A program made the position numbers and the translations under genes. The notes beneath the pieces were generated by a model. That model made no database searches. It had not been told where the DNA came from and saw nothing but the letters and a program-made list of their open reading frames with translations. A DNA stretch of 64,000 nt from Euonymus europaeus (Eukaryota > Streptophyta > Magnoliopsida > Celastrales > Celastraceae): NCBI GenBank assembly GCA_963580455.1, contig OY756962.1, positions 24,503,001 through 24,567,000 on the forward strand, in the 5' to 3' direction. Positions 32,641 through 45,300 of this stretch are shown here, one piece after another (positions within the stretch are counted from its first letter, which is position 1; each line of letters opens with the position of its first letter).

Positions 32641-33552
32641 AAGAAAGGAAGGTATATTGAAGTTGAGTACTTGCAAAAGAGAAGCACGTCTAGGGTTTCA
32701 ACTCTGCAAGAATCAAAACAAACTGTTTTTAGCTAGCTAGTAATAACAACTTACCTTTGCTTTGCTATTTGATTTACTGTTCCAACCTCTCTATTTTCTC
32801 TGGGGGTAGCTGCAGTGACAGTTTTGACATTCAGACAACTTTAACGCTGTTTGTCTGCCTGGTTTGGTGCAGTTTGGAGTTACCTTTACATGGAAGTGAA
32901 GTTTTATTTGCCTCGAAAAGGAACTTTCTTTCTGCAGAGCAGCTCGTGCACGTGTAACCCAGCACTACCCAATCTCTTCATCATTCATCCCCGCAGAGAG
33001 TGCCAGAGTCTTCCACAATTCACAGTAAAAAAAAAAAAAAACCTAATAAATCCAGTCAGACATGGAATAACAACACAAACAACAAAATTAACCTCCCCAC
33101 ATCATACACAGAAGCAGAAGTAGTTCACTTAGACTGAATGAACTAATACAAAACTTAATACCGAACAATAAATATATAGTACTGTGAGACACAAGTAGTT
33201 TACCCGAACTTCGGTATGTATTAATAAAATTCCGGAGGTACTATTCTTTTTTTTTATTTTAAATAAATTGTTTACTGGAACTGCAACAAACAAAGAGCTG
33301 CTTCATCTTTCATTCCTGACTAAATCAAAGCAAAACAAGAAAACCCAACCAAGAAAGACAAGAAAATCACATTAACTTTGTACATCCTTCTTCAATCAAA
33401 CTCAATCTGTGATCAAAGTACCGATCTCGAATATGGAATTAATATTAAACATCAAATTAAACTACATTATAAAACAAAGAAAAAGAAGAAGAAGAAGAAT
33501 GAAGAGGCCAGTGATTAATTTAAACAATTAAGAGAAATAATTTATGTTTAAA
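32641..33552. other. 3' flank of the AHL gene and gene-free DNA
   Basis: Contains a poly-A run near 33027 and an (AAG)n run near 33480-33500 that probably lies in the AHL 3' UTR. Short open frames here are not supported by composition or recognisable protein sequence. Confidence 0.5.
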
Positions 33553-34455
33553 TTAATAAGGAGGGCGACCTGTGCCTCCCCAATAAGCCTCAGATGGCAA
33601 TTGAACAGAGTTTAGAAGATTTGGTGGCAACCCATGAAGTAAAGAACCAGTATTCGGATCTTGTAATAGTTGCTGTTGCTGCTGCTGTTGTCCGGCAATT
33701 CCCGGAGACCCTAAGGGTCCACTACTTCCAGGAATCTGCACCGCCGACCCCTCATCTTCTTCTAGCGGTAGCCTCTCATAGGCGGCATTACCAAATGAAG
33801 CAGCCATAACAACAACCGGGCCGGACGCCAGTAACGGCCCAACCACACTCCCTCCCACAACCTGTCCTTGCCCACCAGCCAAATAGATAGTCAACCCGGA
33901 GGCGGCCAGTGGAGCAGGAGGAGGCAAGAAGGATCCAGAAAGTGATAGAATCTCAAATCTACCATGTAGAGTCACAACAGCACTAGGTGAAGCTGGTTGT
34001 TTTAGAGTGACATTAGTGACAGTTCCATTGCCACTCAAAACACAAACCCCTCTCTGTCTTCGCCTCGCGAAAGTTGAAACACTCTCCATTACATCGCATC
34101 CGTTGGTGATCTCCATGACGTGGGATCTTAGAGCGTTGGCGCTGTCTCTTGTGATTATGATTGGTGGTTTTGGTTTGTTCTTGGACCCGGCCGGCCTGCC
34201 TCGTGGTCTTCGCGTATTTCCCGCTCCACTGCCGCCGCTCCCTGAAGGGTCCAATTCTTTGGCTTGATCAAAGATGCTTGTGTTGCTGGTGGTGGCGGCG
34301 ATGTCTTCGCGATCTCGTTTCTGGCCGAGGTTTAAGATGCCAATTTGGTCTTCTTCGGAATTTTGGTGTTGGAATTGCTCGTGAGGGTGTAGATGAAGAT
34401 CTCTAGCATGGAAAGGAGGTGGAAGAGGACGACCATGTGCTGTAACTGGATCCAT
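33553..34455 (-). CDS. AT-hook motif nuclear-localized protein, clade A (AHL18/22/24-like)
   Basis: Nuclear chromatin-associated regulator of 300 residues, single exon as usual for clade A AHL genes. Order: Pro/His-rich N-terminus beginning MDPVTAHG and containing LPPPFHARD; one AT-hook [17 protein letters not shown] (about residues 82-98), which binds the minor groove of AT-rich DNA; then the PPC/DUF296 domain (about residues 102-220) with [35 protein letters not shown] and [15 protein letters not shown] domains form trimers and recruit other factors through the GRFEIL patch. The C-terminus has a Gln run and ends [10 protein letters not shown], a tail I remember from AHL22-type proteins. These proteins affect hypocotyl growth, flowering and hormone genes. 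Which of the AHL18/22/24 branch it is cannot be told from this window alone. Confidence 0.95.
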   Translation of the reverse strand: MDPVTAHGRPLPPPFHARDLHLHPHEQFQHQNSEEDQIGILNLGQKRDREDIAATTSNTSIFDQAKELDPSGSGGSGAGNTRRPRGRPAGSKNKPKPPIIITRDSANALRSHVMEITNGCDVMESVSTFARRRQRGVCVLSGNGTVTNVTLKQPASPSAVVTLHGRFEILSLSGSFLPPPAPLAASGLTIYLAGGQGQVVGGSVVGPLLASGPVVVMAASFGNAAYERLPLEEDEGSAVQIPGSSGPLGSPGIAGQQQQQQQLLQDPNTGSLLHGLPPNLLNSVQLPSEAYWGGTGRPPY

Positions 34456-34814
34456 CGGTCAGTATCTCCTCTAGTTTCATACACAAGAAATGAATGGAAT
34501 AATTGAGATTGTAGTAGAGAAGAGAGAGAGAGATTGGATGTTTGTTCTTTGTGTGGATAAAATAGCTTGATTGCAAGTAAAAAAGAGTGGGCTTTTTAAG
34601 CATCAGTCACCAAATTTTCAGCTGAAAGACATGAATCAAGTGATCATCTTTCCTTTCTCCCTACTCTTACTATTACCACAAACTCATGTGATGAGTGTAG
34701 AAATTAGTTGGTTTTTGCCGATGGAGATGATAAGTTTGATCATAAGAGTTCGGGAAAGAAGTTGTGCAAGAAGAGAGAGAGTGAGGGAGGCTAAAACTAA
34801 AAGAGGCAATCATG
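34456..34814. promoter_or_regulatory. AHL gene 5' flank
   Basis: Probable 5' UTR and proximal promoter of the minus-strand AHL gene. It includes a (GA)n run near 34521-34535 and GAGAGAG stretches near 34775. No coding sequence is supported. Confidence 0.45.
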
Positions 34815-34866
34815 TGGGTTGGGGTTGGGGTTGGGGTTGGGTTGGGTGTTGGGTTAGGGTTAGGTC
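34815..34866. repeat. G-rich GGGGTT/GGGTTAGGG tract upstream of the AHL gene
   Basis: Plus strand: four GGGTT or GGGGTT units, then GGGTTGGGTGTTGGGTTAGGGTTAGG. It has at least six runs of three or more G with 2-4 base spacers, so it meets the usual pattern for a G-quadruplex. It ends in telomere-like repeats (telo-box AAACCCTAA on the other strand). It lies about 360-410 bases before the AHL start codon. Confidence 0.75.
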
Positions 34867-37689
34867 AAAGGGCTTAATGGGTTTAACTATGGTAACAAAT
34901 ATAAGACACAGCGTGCGCATGGACGGTGAAAGGTGTCTCCTACTTTTTCTTCTCTATTTTTTTTTCTCTCACACACAAGACCACGTATAGTCCACAACTC
35001 CACACCATCCCATGTTGTTCCCCCCTCTCTTTCTCTCACTTCTTCTTCCTCTCTGCAATTCCTACTTCTTCCTTCCTCCTTCTTTCTTAAATTCCCTCCT
35101 TTTGTGTGTTTTGCTTCCTCTCCAATCACTATTTATGACAGCGCCTTAATAGCTAGCTTAATTTACCTAGTGTATATAGGGTAGTTGAGTTCGGTCAGTG
35201 CATATGTAGAGCGTTATTCAGAAGCTCGAAGAGGAAGAAAAAATCAAAAGTGATTTCTTAAAAGGCTCGTTAAGATTGTAGTTTCTGACTTTCTTCGTAG
35301 AAAGATAAGACCGGGGTCCGTGCGTTACAAAACTGGTTTTCTTCGAAGTTACTGTGATTCGGGTCGGGTCAACGGTTTCGAGAAAAGTGGCATTTCCGTT
35401 ACTTAGGAGACGACGCATGGACATTTTAATGGGGAAGAGTGGGTCATGAGAAATTCAAGTGAACCCACCCGAACAAATAGGTTCAGGAGAGTCGGGGCGT
35501 GTCATAAGGGCGACTCTGGATTCTCGAAAAACGAAAGCAAAAATGATATAATTCTCAAATGGATGGGTGTCACATATTATAGATTTCATATGATCAAGAA
35601 TAGATTTATTGTTTTTTTTATCGGTATGAATAAGGATCGTTCTTTAGTTGAAAGTCCGATAACAAGAAACGAGATTGGTTTCCACAGTACGAACACCATT
35701 TAATCTAATTGCAAGTACGCACACTTTTGAAACTCTCTCAAGAAGAAAATTCCACCATCTTCATTATGGAACCACATGCTTTTTGGGAATTATGATTACA
35801 TGAAATAATTACTCTTAATTTCTTTCAATTTCTTTCTAATTAGACTGGATTGAGTTTAGTCCACATGGATGACCCAATCCACATCCCAAGTCCAACGCAT
35901 ACTATTTGAAATGATTTTTATTGAAATTTATAGCATTATTGAAATGAAAGCAACCCCTCTCTTTTCGATAAATTATTAGATATTTTGAATATATATTTTG
36001 TATGACATTATTCAATTGATATTTTTTTTTTATTAACATCATTTTTATATTAATGTCATTCATATTCTTTGATATGTCACGTGAAAATGTAACTCCAATC
36101 ATGCGTTAATTCGTCCTCTTTCCATTCTTATCAACATCTACCGTGTTAATGATGACTTGATGTTTATGCTTCCCGGCCCCACTCTTTCGTTATCATAAAT
36201 TACACGTGTGACTCAGCCAGGTCACTGCTCTTTCCTGCTCACCGAAAGTCATGTAATTTTTTTTGTATAAAGATCAAAAGTGTAATTGTGATCGTATAAT
36301 AATTTATCAACACAATAATTGCAAATAATTGATAAATATTTAGATTTGAAATTCACTCCAGTGAGTTAAGTTTTAACTAACCTTCATAAATAGCTACTCG
36401 CCTGGTGGTTGAGTTTACTGCGAATGATTGAACATAATTAATCATAGAAACAATTTGGTATCCGACTCGCTCATGTGTTATAAATCGATCAGATACCCAT
36501 TAGCACTGCATAAATCCAGCTCGAAAAGTACTATTCTTGGGACTCGTATGATTTTATCATTAAAAGATTTATTAAATCTGTACTTATAAATTATATCAGT
36601 GATTTCGATAGGAGGATAGGGGGAGGGTTTTTAATTAAACAGTTATTTCAATATTAAAAAAAGAAACAGAAAATAAAAGTTTAATTTCTCTTTCTTAAGC
36701 TTGATTATATGTAGACCGTTAATTATGTATACTGGCGATTAAGGACGTGGTCAAAAGGTCAAACCTTGTTGTTGGGTGGTAGAGCAAATAAAGCCTCGGT
36801 CGCCCGTAAGAATCCACCTCATGCGCACGTGCACGCACACGGCACACCCATTCATGCATGGCCACCACCACACTCAAAATATTCCATATATATCACGTCT
36901 TTTCTGTCATTTCTTCCTTAATTAGATCCCATTTTGCTTTTCGTTCAAAACAAAAATATGAGACAATCATGAATGAATGCCTGTAATGGATATGGAATTG
37001 CATTGCAGACAACCAAAATGGACACTAATGGAGGACAAGACACGGACACGTACACTCCTATATTTTGCCTAGCTAGCAATGTTCTTGAGAATATTGTAGG
37101 GGCAATATTAGTTAAATGAGAGTTTTGTGTTTTTTTTTTTTTTTTGTTGGGAAAAAATAAATCATCATAAAGTGAGGTTTGACTGCATAGTGAATAGTGA
37201 TGTATGTTGTTGAATGGCAAACCAGTGCGTGTGGGCATATATATATATAATATGTATCTATGTATGAGAGAAGAGGAGGAGGAGAAAGTGAAGGAGAAGG
37301 AAATGCATGCAAGGCAGGAGTGGGTGGCGCTGACAAAGACACACTCTGACTAATAAATTGATGAGGCAGAAAACGAGGCAGCCAGCACCCCCACCACGAG
37401 TGGTCTTTCAAAAGATGGAGAAGCTAATTGGAGAGTAGAGAGAGACTAGCTACTACTATGATTTTGAAGAATATACTGAGGAGTGCGTGTATTTTATATA
37501 TTTATATATATATATATATATATATATTATTTTGACTTATGGAGACACCTTCTGGATCCACTTGTGTGTGCGTGCGTGCGCTGTCCACTGTGTCTGTATG
37601 TATTGTTCTGCCATCACCTCCACATCCTGAATCCCATGAACCCCCACTTGCTGCTCTCTCTATTTCCCACATCGTTTTCGATGCTTAAG

Positions 37690-37750
37690 ACTCCGTTCGG
37701 ACGAGAGTATGTTTCATAGAGTTCGGACGAGAGTATGTTTCATAGAGTAT
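37690..37750. repeat. Tandem duplicate of GTTCGGACGAGAGTATGTTTCATAGAGT
   Basis: A unit of about 29 bases, built from GTTCGGACGAGAG and TATGTTTCATAGAGT, occurs twice back to back. Its core also occurs in the MITE-like element at 12970-13105, so this is probably one end of the same dispersed family. Confidence 0.7.
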
Positions 37751-37767
37751 GGCTGCAAAATGTATCA

Positions 37768-37769
<2 letters not shown>

Positions 37770-37822
<53 letters not shown>
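37770..37822. repeat. (TA)n microsatellite, about 26 units
   Basis: Uninterrupted AT dinucleotides, the longest simple repeat in the window. It gives rise to false YIYIYI-type open frames. Confidence 0.95.
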
Positions 37823-37825
<3 letters not shown>

Positions 37826-40417
37826 ACGAGAATTTTTCTCCCAAAACCAAAACCTCTCTTTGTTTCTTCTTCATTCGCCTGCTTCAATGGCGATTATACA
37901 TTCAGAATTCAACAATTAAACTTAATTATTGCATAACTAGGTTTAAGACCAAAATGTATTATTCTATATATATATATATATGTATATGTATTAATTAATT
38001 AGTAATTAATGCAGTTGAATATTAAGTTGTATTAATTTCAAGTACATCATGTGTGTGAGTGTTTCTAGTTCCTTAAGATCATATATGGGTATAAAAAGGT
38101 AGGACGGCAGGACAGACTGCTTTCTAATCCAACAACTTAATCTGTGAATAAAGCCGTGCAAAAGACCAATTTGGCATCAATTTAACTTAAATTGTTTATC
38201 AAAAGTGGGAAAAAAGGAAAGAAATAAATAATATTTTTTAGAAAAAAAGTTAATTGAAGTTGATGATTAAATGAAGAAGGATTAAAAGAGGAGGGAGATG
38301 GTCACTCTATCTCGGGACAACCGGTCCGCCTTTTCCTCGTCTTCACGTTACTGTTACTGTTACTTTAATGAGAAAATATTCCGTGATAACGATATGTTAT
38401 GTCGTAAGAAAATATTCAGTCATCCTGATATGTCATATTGACACGATGTATCAAGATTAATATTATTATGACGTTGCGAACCATAAGTCCATAACCATAG
38501 AATATTTTATTTTATCATGTGATTACCCAATTATCTCTATCTCAACCAAACAAAGACAACCACCGTGATATTTTGGCATAAACTAATGTTCATAGTGCAA
38601 TTGCATTGATATATAAGAAACCAAAATAAGGTACAAATTAAATTATTGTCTATTGAATAGAAAATTCAAGGTTATGACTTTGTAAAATATATGATTTAAC
38701 AAACCACATCATTCATTTTCTATATAAAGTTGTAAAATGGTGCCCCCACCATTTGTCTTCTAAATTAAATACTAAAGTCGTCTTCATCCCCAAATCATTT
38801 TCCTATATATTTTCTCCTTATAAAAGGGAAAAAGTTTGATAAATTTGTAATGGGCATAGTTTTTGTTGGATAATTGACATAGCATTTTTCTTCAAATGAA
38901 CCAAAAAAAGGAAAATTATATATTAATCATATGACCACATGTATTGCAATTATTTTTTAAAAAAAAAACATTTGAGCTTCTTGAGGGATTGACATTATCA
39001 ATGATTGATCAATGCAAGTTTTTTTTTTCTTTCTGGAATGTGGTGAAAGCTAATAAGTTAGATTTACAACGGAAACATATATATAGTTTTCCCTTTAGAG
39101 AGAAGAAAACTTGACCAAAAGCTTGGGTTTAGGAAACACCCTTGCAGCTTTGGTGCCAGCTACTGCTACAACAATTAGCTAATGTACTAATTAACAACTC
39201 TTTTGATAACATACTAATCAACACTCTCCCTTTTTAATAAACAAAACAATAAATCAATCCCATTATCCTTTTCAAAACAATAAATTGTTTAAATTACTCA
39301 ACCTAATCCATAGACAATATGAACCAAATCATAATAAATACTAGCATACACTTCTAAGTGGAGGCATCACTGACGAATACGTGACTTAGTGATAGAGTTA
39401 TAAGAGTGCAACATATAGATGTTCAATTTCTGAAAACAGTTTCTTCATATATTATATGGAAATAAAATTTACGTACATCTTATTTGTCTCTAATCTCGTC
39501 CACTACAAAAATATTGTGCACGGAGTTATTTACCTATTTGTATTTCATGTTCTACTCAATTAGTGTTTTAATTAATTATAAATCACTTTTCATTCAAAGT
39601 GGTTTGAGATATTGTTGTACCCATTTTCATGCCTTCCATTGAAGGCCAATCCAAAGCACTCTTTCTCTACTTAATTAATAAATAAATAAAAATTGGCATC
39701 GATCAACGATAATATTTAATTTCAGTGACTAGTAATCGATCTGCCGACCAAGATTGGGGTCCCCATGTGAACGATAGTGATAGATTTGGAATCATTTTAG
39801 TCATCACTGAGTGGTGATCTCTCCACCTGGTTAGCTAAATAATCAATTAATTAATTCGATTAAACTAACTTTTATACCTAAAGCTAGTGCAAATTGGTCA
39901 TAACTTAAGCACAATGTCAACGATTTCTTTTCCCATAAACCCTCATTTTTCGCCTCCATCATTGTCGTGTATTGAATCCACTGATTGATCCTTTTCACCT
40001 TATTTTCTTGGATGAGAGAAATATGAAATTCTCAACAATCTATAATTCTCATCCAATTGTGGAGAAATAGAACAAATCTGGTCGAGAAAACACAAAAATT
40101 TATCGTGAGACTTCTCAAATCATTAGATGAGAGTTGTATTCCCTGAAAATTGTAAAACCCCTAAATCCTTTTCTTGGCGTATTTTATTTTAATATTTTTC
40201 ATTGAAAAACTTTTGTCACAAGGCAAACAAGTTTCAAATAAACACGTTAATTTAAAATGACTTCCCTAGAGAAAATATGCAGTTAAGCATCATATGAAAT
40301 GAAATCTACAGAGTTAATAGAAAGCCCTTGCTCGGGCCAGACTTTTGAGTTTGAATTTCTTATGCATGCTAAGGATTGTTAATTTCCAAGGAAGATATCA
40401 AGAATCTTGTAACCATG

Positions 40418-40436
40418 ATATATATATATATATATA

Positions 40437-40467
<31 letters not shown>
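40418..40467. repeat. Compound (TA)n-(TG)n microsatellite
   Basis: About ten TA units, a short CTG break, then about 14 TG units. Confidence 0.95.
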
Positions 40468-40470
<3 letters not shown>

Positions 40471-40876
40471 TAACATGAACTAGGAGATCAAAATCTTGTG
40501 TATCCATCATTTAATCAGAGTGTATATATATTGTACGCAGAAGTGTGACAATATTACTCTCTTTTTTCTTTTCTTTTTTGTGTGTGTGATAATGTATACT
40601 ATTATATTGTACAAAAAGGAATGAAATCTAAGTATGATTTGCTTCAAAAGGTAATTCATAAAACATATATTATAAATGCGTATATCGAAACTTAATTAAG
40701 AAACAACTTTTTTTTTTTTTTGAATAAATTAAGAGACACTTAAAAACCTCTTATCAGACTCATTCTAAGCCAAACTTATCTTGAAACAACATAACATTCA
40801 CGTACGATTATATAACTTCCAATATTGCAGATATGACGAAATAAATAATTTGAGCATAGAAAAGACAAAATATTAC

Positions 40877-41047
40877 AGATCCAGCCGAAGCCCAATCTTT
40901 TATGATGCACAACTGTGGGCCTTCAGATCCACTATTTTTTATACTAAAAGATCCACCGTAGCCCAATCTTTTACGACGGACAACTGTGGGCCTGCAGGTC
41001 CAGACAAAACACAAATTTTAATGTTGGACAACCATGGGCCTGCTTCA
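40877..41047. repeat. Three-copy degenerate tandem repeat
   Basis: Copies begin near 40877, 40949 and 40998 and share GCCCAATCTTTTA, GGACAACTGTGGGCCT and GATCCA/GGTCCA. The first two are about 72 bases long and the third is shortened. No coding role is seen. Confidence 0.75.
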
Positions 41048-42398
41048 CTATAGCTATTTGTGAAAATAAACTGAATTGCAGATGCATGTGCATTATTTTT
41101 TTCCAAATCTGACAACATACACCCAGTACTTTACAACATTCCAGAGTCTGGAAAATAAAGTTAAAAAAGAGAGATTTATTTAGGGCAGATGATAGAATTC
41201 ACAAAGCATAGCTGTAGAAAATCTGAAAATCATAAAACTTCAGAGTAAACTGCTATGAAACAAACCAATAATTTCATCAGTCAATATAACTAGTTTGATC
41301 AAACAGTCAAGTGGTCCAACAAAAAGGGAGATCAAGACACATCGCCTTCAACAGACAACGGTAAACAGCAATAAACATAACTCTGGAAATGCATTTCTAC
41401 TCATTTGTGAATCATATTCCCGAGATCGTACCACTCGAAGATAGAATCGACCTTATTTATATGCAGAGAATAAATCCTGTGAACAATCGCCCATGCAATA
41501 ATTCATAAAGATAAAAAATGATGCAGTCAATCATAAATTCCACGTTCAAATCACAAATAATCTAAAGAACTGATAGACCGTTAAAGAGCTTGAAATCAAG
41601 ATGCAAAATAGAGGGGAAATCGAGTAACACAATCACAATGAATACTTAACCAAGTCTCAACGTAATGCTTCGTACACCAGTAAGACCACTATCTACCTTT
41701 TCTTGATCTACCCATCCTGCAACCGTTTGAATGAGAACACCAGACCAACAAGGAGCTGTTAGCCTAGTGGTAGACACTCCTTAGGAATTCGAACAGGTTG
41801 AAAGTTAGAATCTTCCCACACAAAAACAACCAACATTAAAATAAAAATTAATCAACACAATTAACCAAAACCCACTGTCACTTGACTACAGAGAAAAAGA
41901 CAGATGATGTGGAAGAAACTCTCAATTCAATATCTAAAGGATATACAAATACCTGTCAATATGGATATCCACTCCAAGTTACCCATTCATCGAATAAAGC
42001 ATTGGGCGACAACTGCAGAAGAGTCAGTCAATAGCATAAATTTGGACATTAAGTGCTTGAACAAGCAACACCAATTAACATAACCAGGAAAAGCCTAGAG
42101 CCCTGCACATGTAGCAGAATCAATTCTCAACAGGAAAAATTTTATACGAAATTAATTTGTTGGGAAAAAAAATCTCACTAGCATACAACATCAGAACTCC
42201 CCCAGATATCTCTGAAATATTCTGTTAAACACGCTACACAAGGATCAGAAGCAAAATCCAAAACCATCACAACCCTCAATATGATGAAAATAAGCTGCGA
42301 AAATAATTACTATAAAGAGAAGCGGATAAAAATGGTAACTACAGATTTCAAAATGATTATCATACATCTCCATATACCAAAGTCTGAGCTCACCCGAG
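41048..42398. other. 3' flank of the BIG gene
   Basis: AT-rich and gene-free; probably includes the 3' UTR of the minus-strand ARF-GEF gene near 42100-42398. It contains the SINE-like fragment described separately. Confidence 0.5.
41753..41820 (+). mobile_element. tRNA-derived SINE-like fragment
   Basis: GTTAGCCTAGTGGTAGACAC fits a Pol III A box (TRGCNNAGTGG). About 33 bases later, GGTTGAAAGTTAGAATC resembles a damaged B box. It cannot fold as a working tRNA: the acceptor stem and a proper T-loop are missing. Typical of the head of a plant SINE. Confidence 0.5.
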
Positions 42399-45300
42399 TC
42401 AACATGAACGAAGCAAAACAGGACCCACTGTTAAGCTGAGCATATCACTCAGAGCCACCTGTACCTCATTTGAACCATGTTCACAACTTATCAAGCTTGA
42501 AAGAATGGGAAAGAAACATGCCAGGTTCTTTTCAAATGAAGTCTCTCCTAAACTACAGATGGCCTGGAGAATTGCCACAATAAGAGGAGCACGGGCAGCC
42601 AATTCCTTTCGTTTTCCAGAACCCAAAGGTATCAACCAACGGAGTTGCCCACTGACAGATGATTCAGCTGATGTCCCAGAGGAAGCAGTTTCAATGTAAA
42701 ACTGCAACACCTCCCTGCATAGGTCAACAAGGCAGGACTCCACCTTGCCCTCATCATACCCCAAAGGCCTATCAAGCATAAGGTTCTGTAGAAACGTGAG
42801 GCAAAACTGATATGACTCATTCTCAAGGCGTAATAGGGGAGGGTCTTGCATTTGAGTCATGGAACCAAACTCCTGTAGCTTTGAACGTAGAAGAGCATCA
42901 TTGTTGATCTTGTGAGTGTGAGATGCAACATCATGTAAAGCATAAAAAATAACTAAGGTGTTTTTCGAAGAAAGATGAGATCGATACATGTTGTATATCT
43001 CCATAACTGCCTGCCAAATTGAACATTAAAAAAAAAAGATATTCAAAACCAGTGCCCTAAGAAAGAAAACACAAAGGATTGTCATTCATGTTGATTGTGT
43101 ATACATAAAATAAAGATGGAGGTGTCAAAGTCATTTAATTAAAGCCACGCTTCAGAAGTCAAAATTGTAAATCTATATCAGTTTCAATTACAAGTGAAAG
43201 AGTATAAAGCCTCCCCTGTTCCAACATTTCAACACAAGTATCAAACAATTTCAGAAACTATAACTGAGTGAACTAAATTGCAGCAACTCCTACTGATGAT
43301 CTGCAAACATCATGGTTTTATTTAGTTTTTTAATAAGGCTCACAACCAGGCAGTGAAAAAGGGAATCAAACTTGTGAGCTCGTGTAAGAAATGATAGGGA
43401 AGTTGCCAGTTCGGCTGTTGGCAAGAAAGACAAAAACAAATTGAAACCCCTTACCGAACTCATAAATTCAACAACTACAGTATGCGAACCATATAACTTA
43501 CTTGACTTGAATACAATGGTGATACAGCACGTCATGCATATAGTTGTAAATTTAGTATATACAGAATTTTTTTGATAGAGGAAATAGTGTGAAGAATTGG
43601 ACATATTCCTTTACAGTGAGTATAACTTCAATTGAGCATGGTATGAGCAGAGATGGCTATGCTATGAATGAAAGCAGAAAAAAATGATATAGACGCAAAA
43701 GGATTAGCACAGCATGCAAATTAGAAAAAATTGAGTGCCAAAGAACAAACAACGTGACGAAGCCTTGAGTATATATTCACATAACATTTATGCACTCGAC
43801 CACAATGTTTTGGTTAAGGCTCATTGTTGTTCTGATAAGGTGTTCAACAGTTTCATGGCACTAAAGCAAAATAAATATACCTGAATCAACAAAAGTTGAA
43901 CTGCAGCTCGACATTTTGCGTCTGATATGGAAGCATAAAGACGTTTTGTCCTCAGGCTTTCCGAATCTTCGTCAGGCATGCCCCACTCAGTAGAGTCTCC
44001 ATTACTTTGTCCAGTTAAATCATGCTGAGAGCTTTTAACTATAGTCTCTCCATTAACAAGGTAAGAGAAATCAGGAAGTGTTGCATTAGCAGCTTCTTTT
44101 AATGACGAAACCACTTCCAGCCACTTATCCTCGTAAAATAGTTCGCCAGCATTGCTAATTAAACGGACAAATGCAGCAATACCAATACCAGCAAGACTCT
44201 GGTGTGGACGCCTGATAAAGCTTACCAAGAGCATCAGTACCTTCTGAAGGAGAGAACTGACAGTACTATAAAAATTGACAAAAAGATCAACTACTAATTG
44301 AAGGGCCAATGTGCATGTCTCATATAGCCATGCATCTTGATCAAGGTCTCCCGCATCAGTATCAATCCCCTGTCCAGTTGAATCCTCACCAGATGGATCT
44401 ATAGTGTGCCGCACATAGTCAAATATAGGGAACAGAACAGATTCAAACACACGTTCCCATAACGGAAGTGAGAAAAGATGACCATGGTTACGCAAAGTAT
44501 CAAACAACACCTCTAAGGCACTCTTCCTGATTTCCGGTCTAGGGTCAAAGCTCAGTTCTGCTAAGCCTGCATAAACAAGAGAACTAATTTCAATAGTTAC
44601 AGATAAAAACTCAGAATTCCAACACAGAAGGCAAAAGGCACACAACCAAGCCTGGAAAGTTGAGCAAACTCAAATGTGTTTTATAACATGAAAAGTACCA
44701 ACTCAAGTTGTTTCCTTACCAGCCAACAATGGGAACCAGAAATATAAATGGTCTTCCTTGTATGTCATTTCTCCATTCTCTAGTTTTCCATATTTTCCTG
44801 TAGGAGGCGACGATGGAGTGATCTTTCCCAACCCATCCCTGTCCTTATTTTTTGATGAAGATCCAAGATCTCCTTCCGCTAGTTTTGTGGCACAAAACTG
44901 TAGAAAAGCAATGGCGTTGAGGCTAATGTCTTCGTTAAATCTACTATTGGTAAATGCAATCAAGCAATTCACACAATCTGTAAATGTGGTGGTTTCGGTC
45001 TCAGTGATGTATGGGAAGTAATCTCGTAGAATCTTCTCAGTAATTTCAAAAGCAAGGAGTACAATGTTTTTATGGTCATCATAGGCAGCTGTTGTGAAAA
45101 CCTGGAAAAACATTTCACAGAAATAACTATTATATATGATGTGCCAAAAATGAGTTGCAACAAATAAAGCAACAAGCAATACAGTCTAAAATTAAAGCGA
45201 TGATCACATGAATGAATCAAGTGTTTTAAATAAAAAGTAGAGTTTTTAAATATTCCAATACCATGAACATACTCTTCCATCCCGATTTTACATTGTTGAC

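Larger units (their letters stand above)
34867..40876. other. Long gene-free intergenic region
   Basis: About 6 kb of AT-rich DNA without a supportable gene. Open frames such as 35446-35703 and 37483-37719 carry no recognisable protein and overlap repeats. Local features: (TA)n near 37498-37527, a duplicated 29-base block at 37690-37750, long (TA)n at 37770-37822, and TA/TG repeats at 40418-40467. The stretch 36760-36860, GC-richer with CACGTGCACGCACACGG, may be a regulatory island but is unassigned. Confidence 0.5.

Noticed and set aside
32489..33123. Several 60-90 residue plus-strand ORFs near the AHL 3' side
   Set aside because: They overlap the MITE end and low-complexity pyrimidine tracts, with no recognisable domain.
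34007..34406. Plus-strand ORFs over the AHL gene
   Set aside because: Antisense shadows of the GC-rich AHL coding sequence.
37483..37998. YIYIYI-type ORFs
   Set aside because: Pure translation of TA microsatellites.
41753..41820. tRNA gene
   Set aside because: The A-box-like start is present, but stems do not pair and the T-loop is damaged; it is better explained as a SINE remnant.
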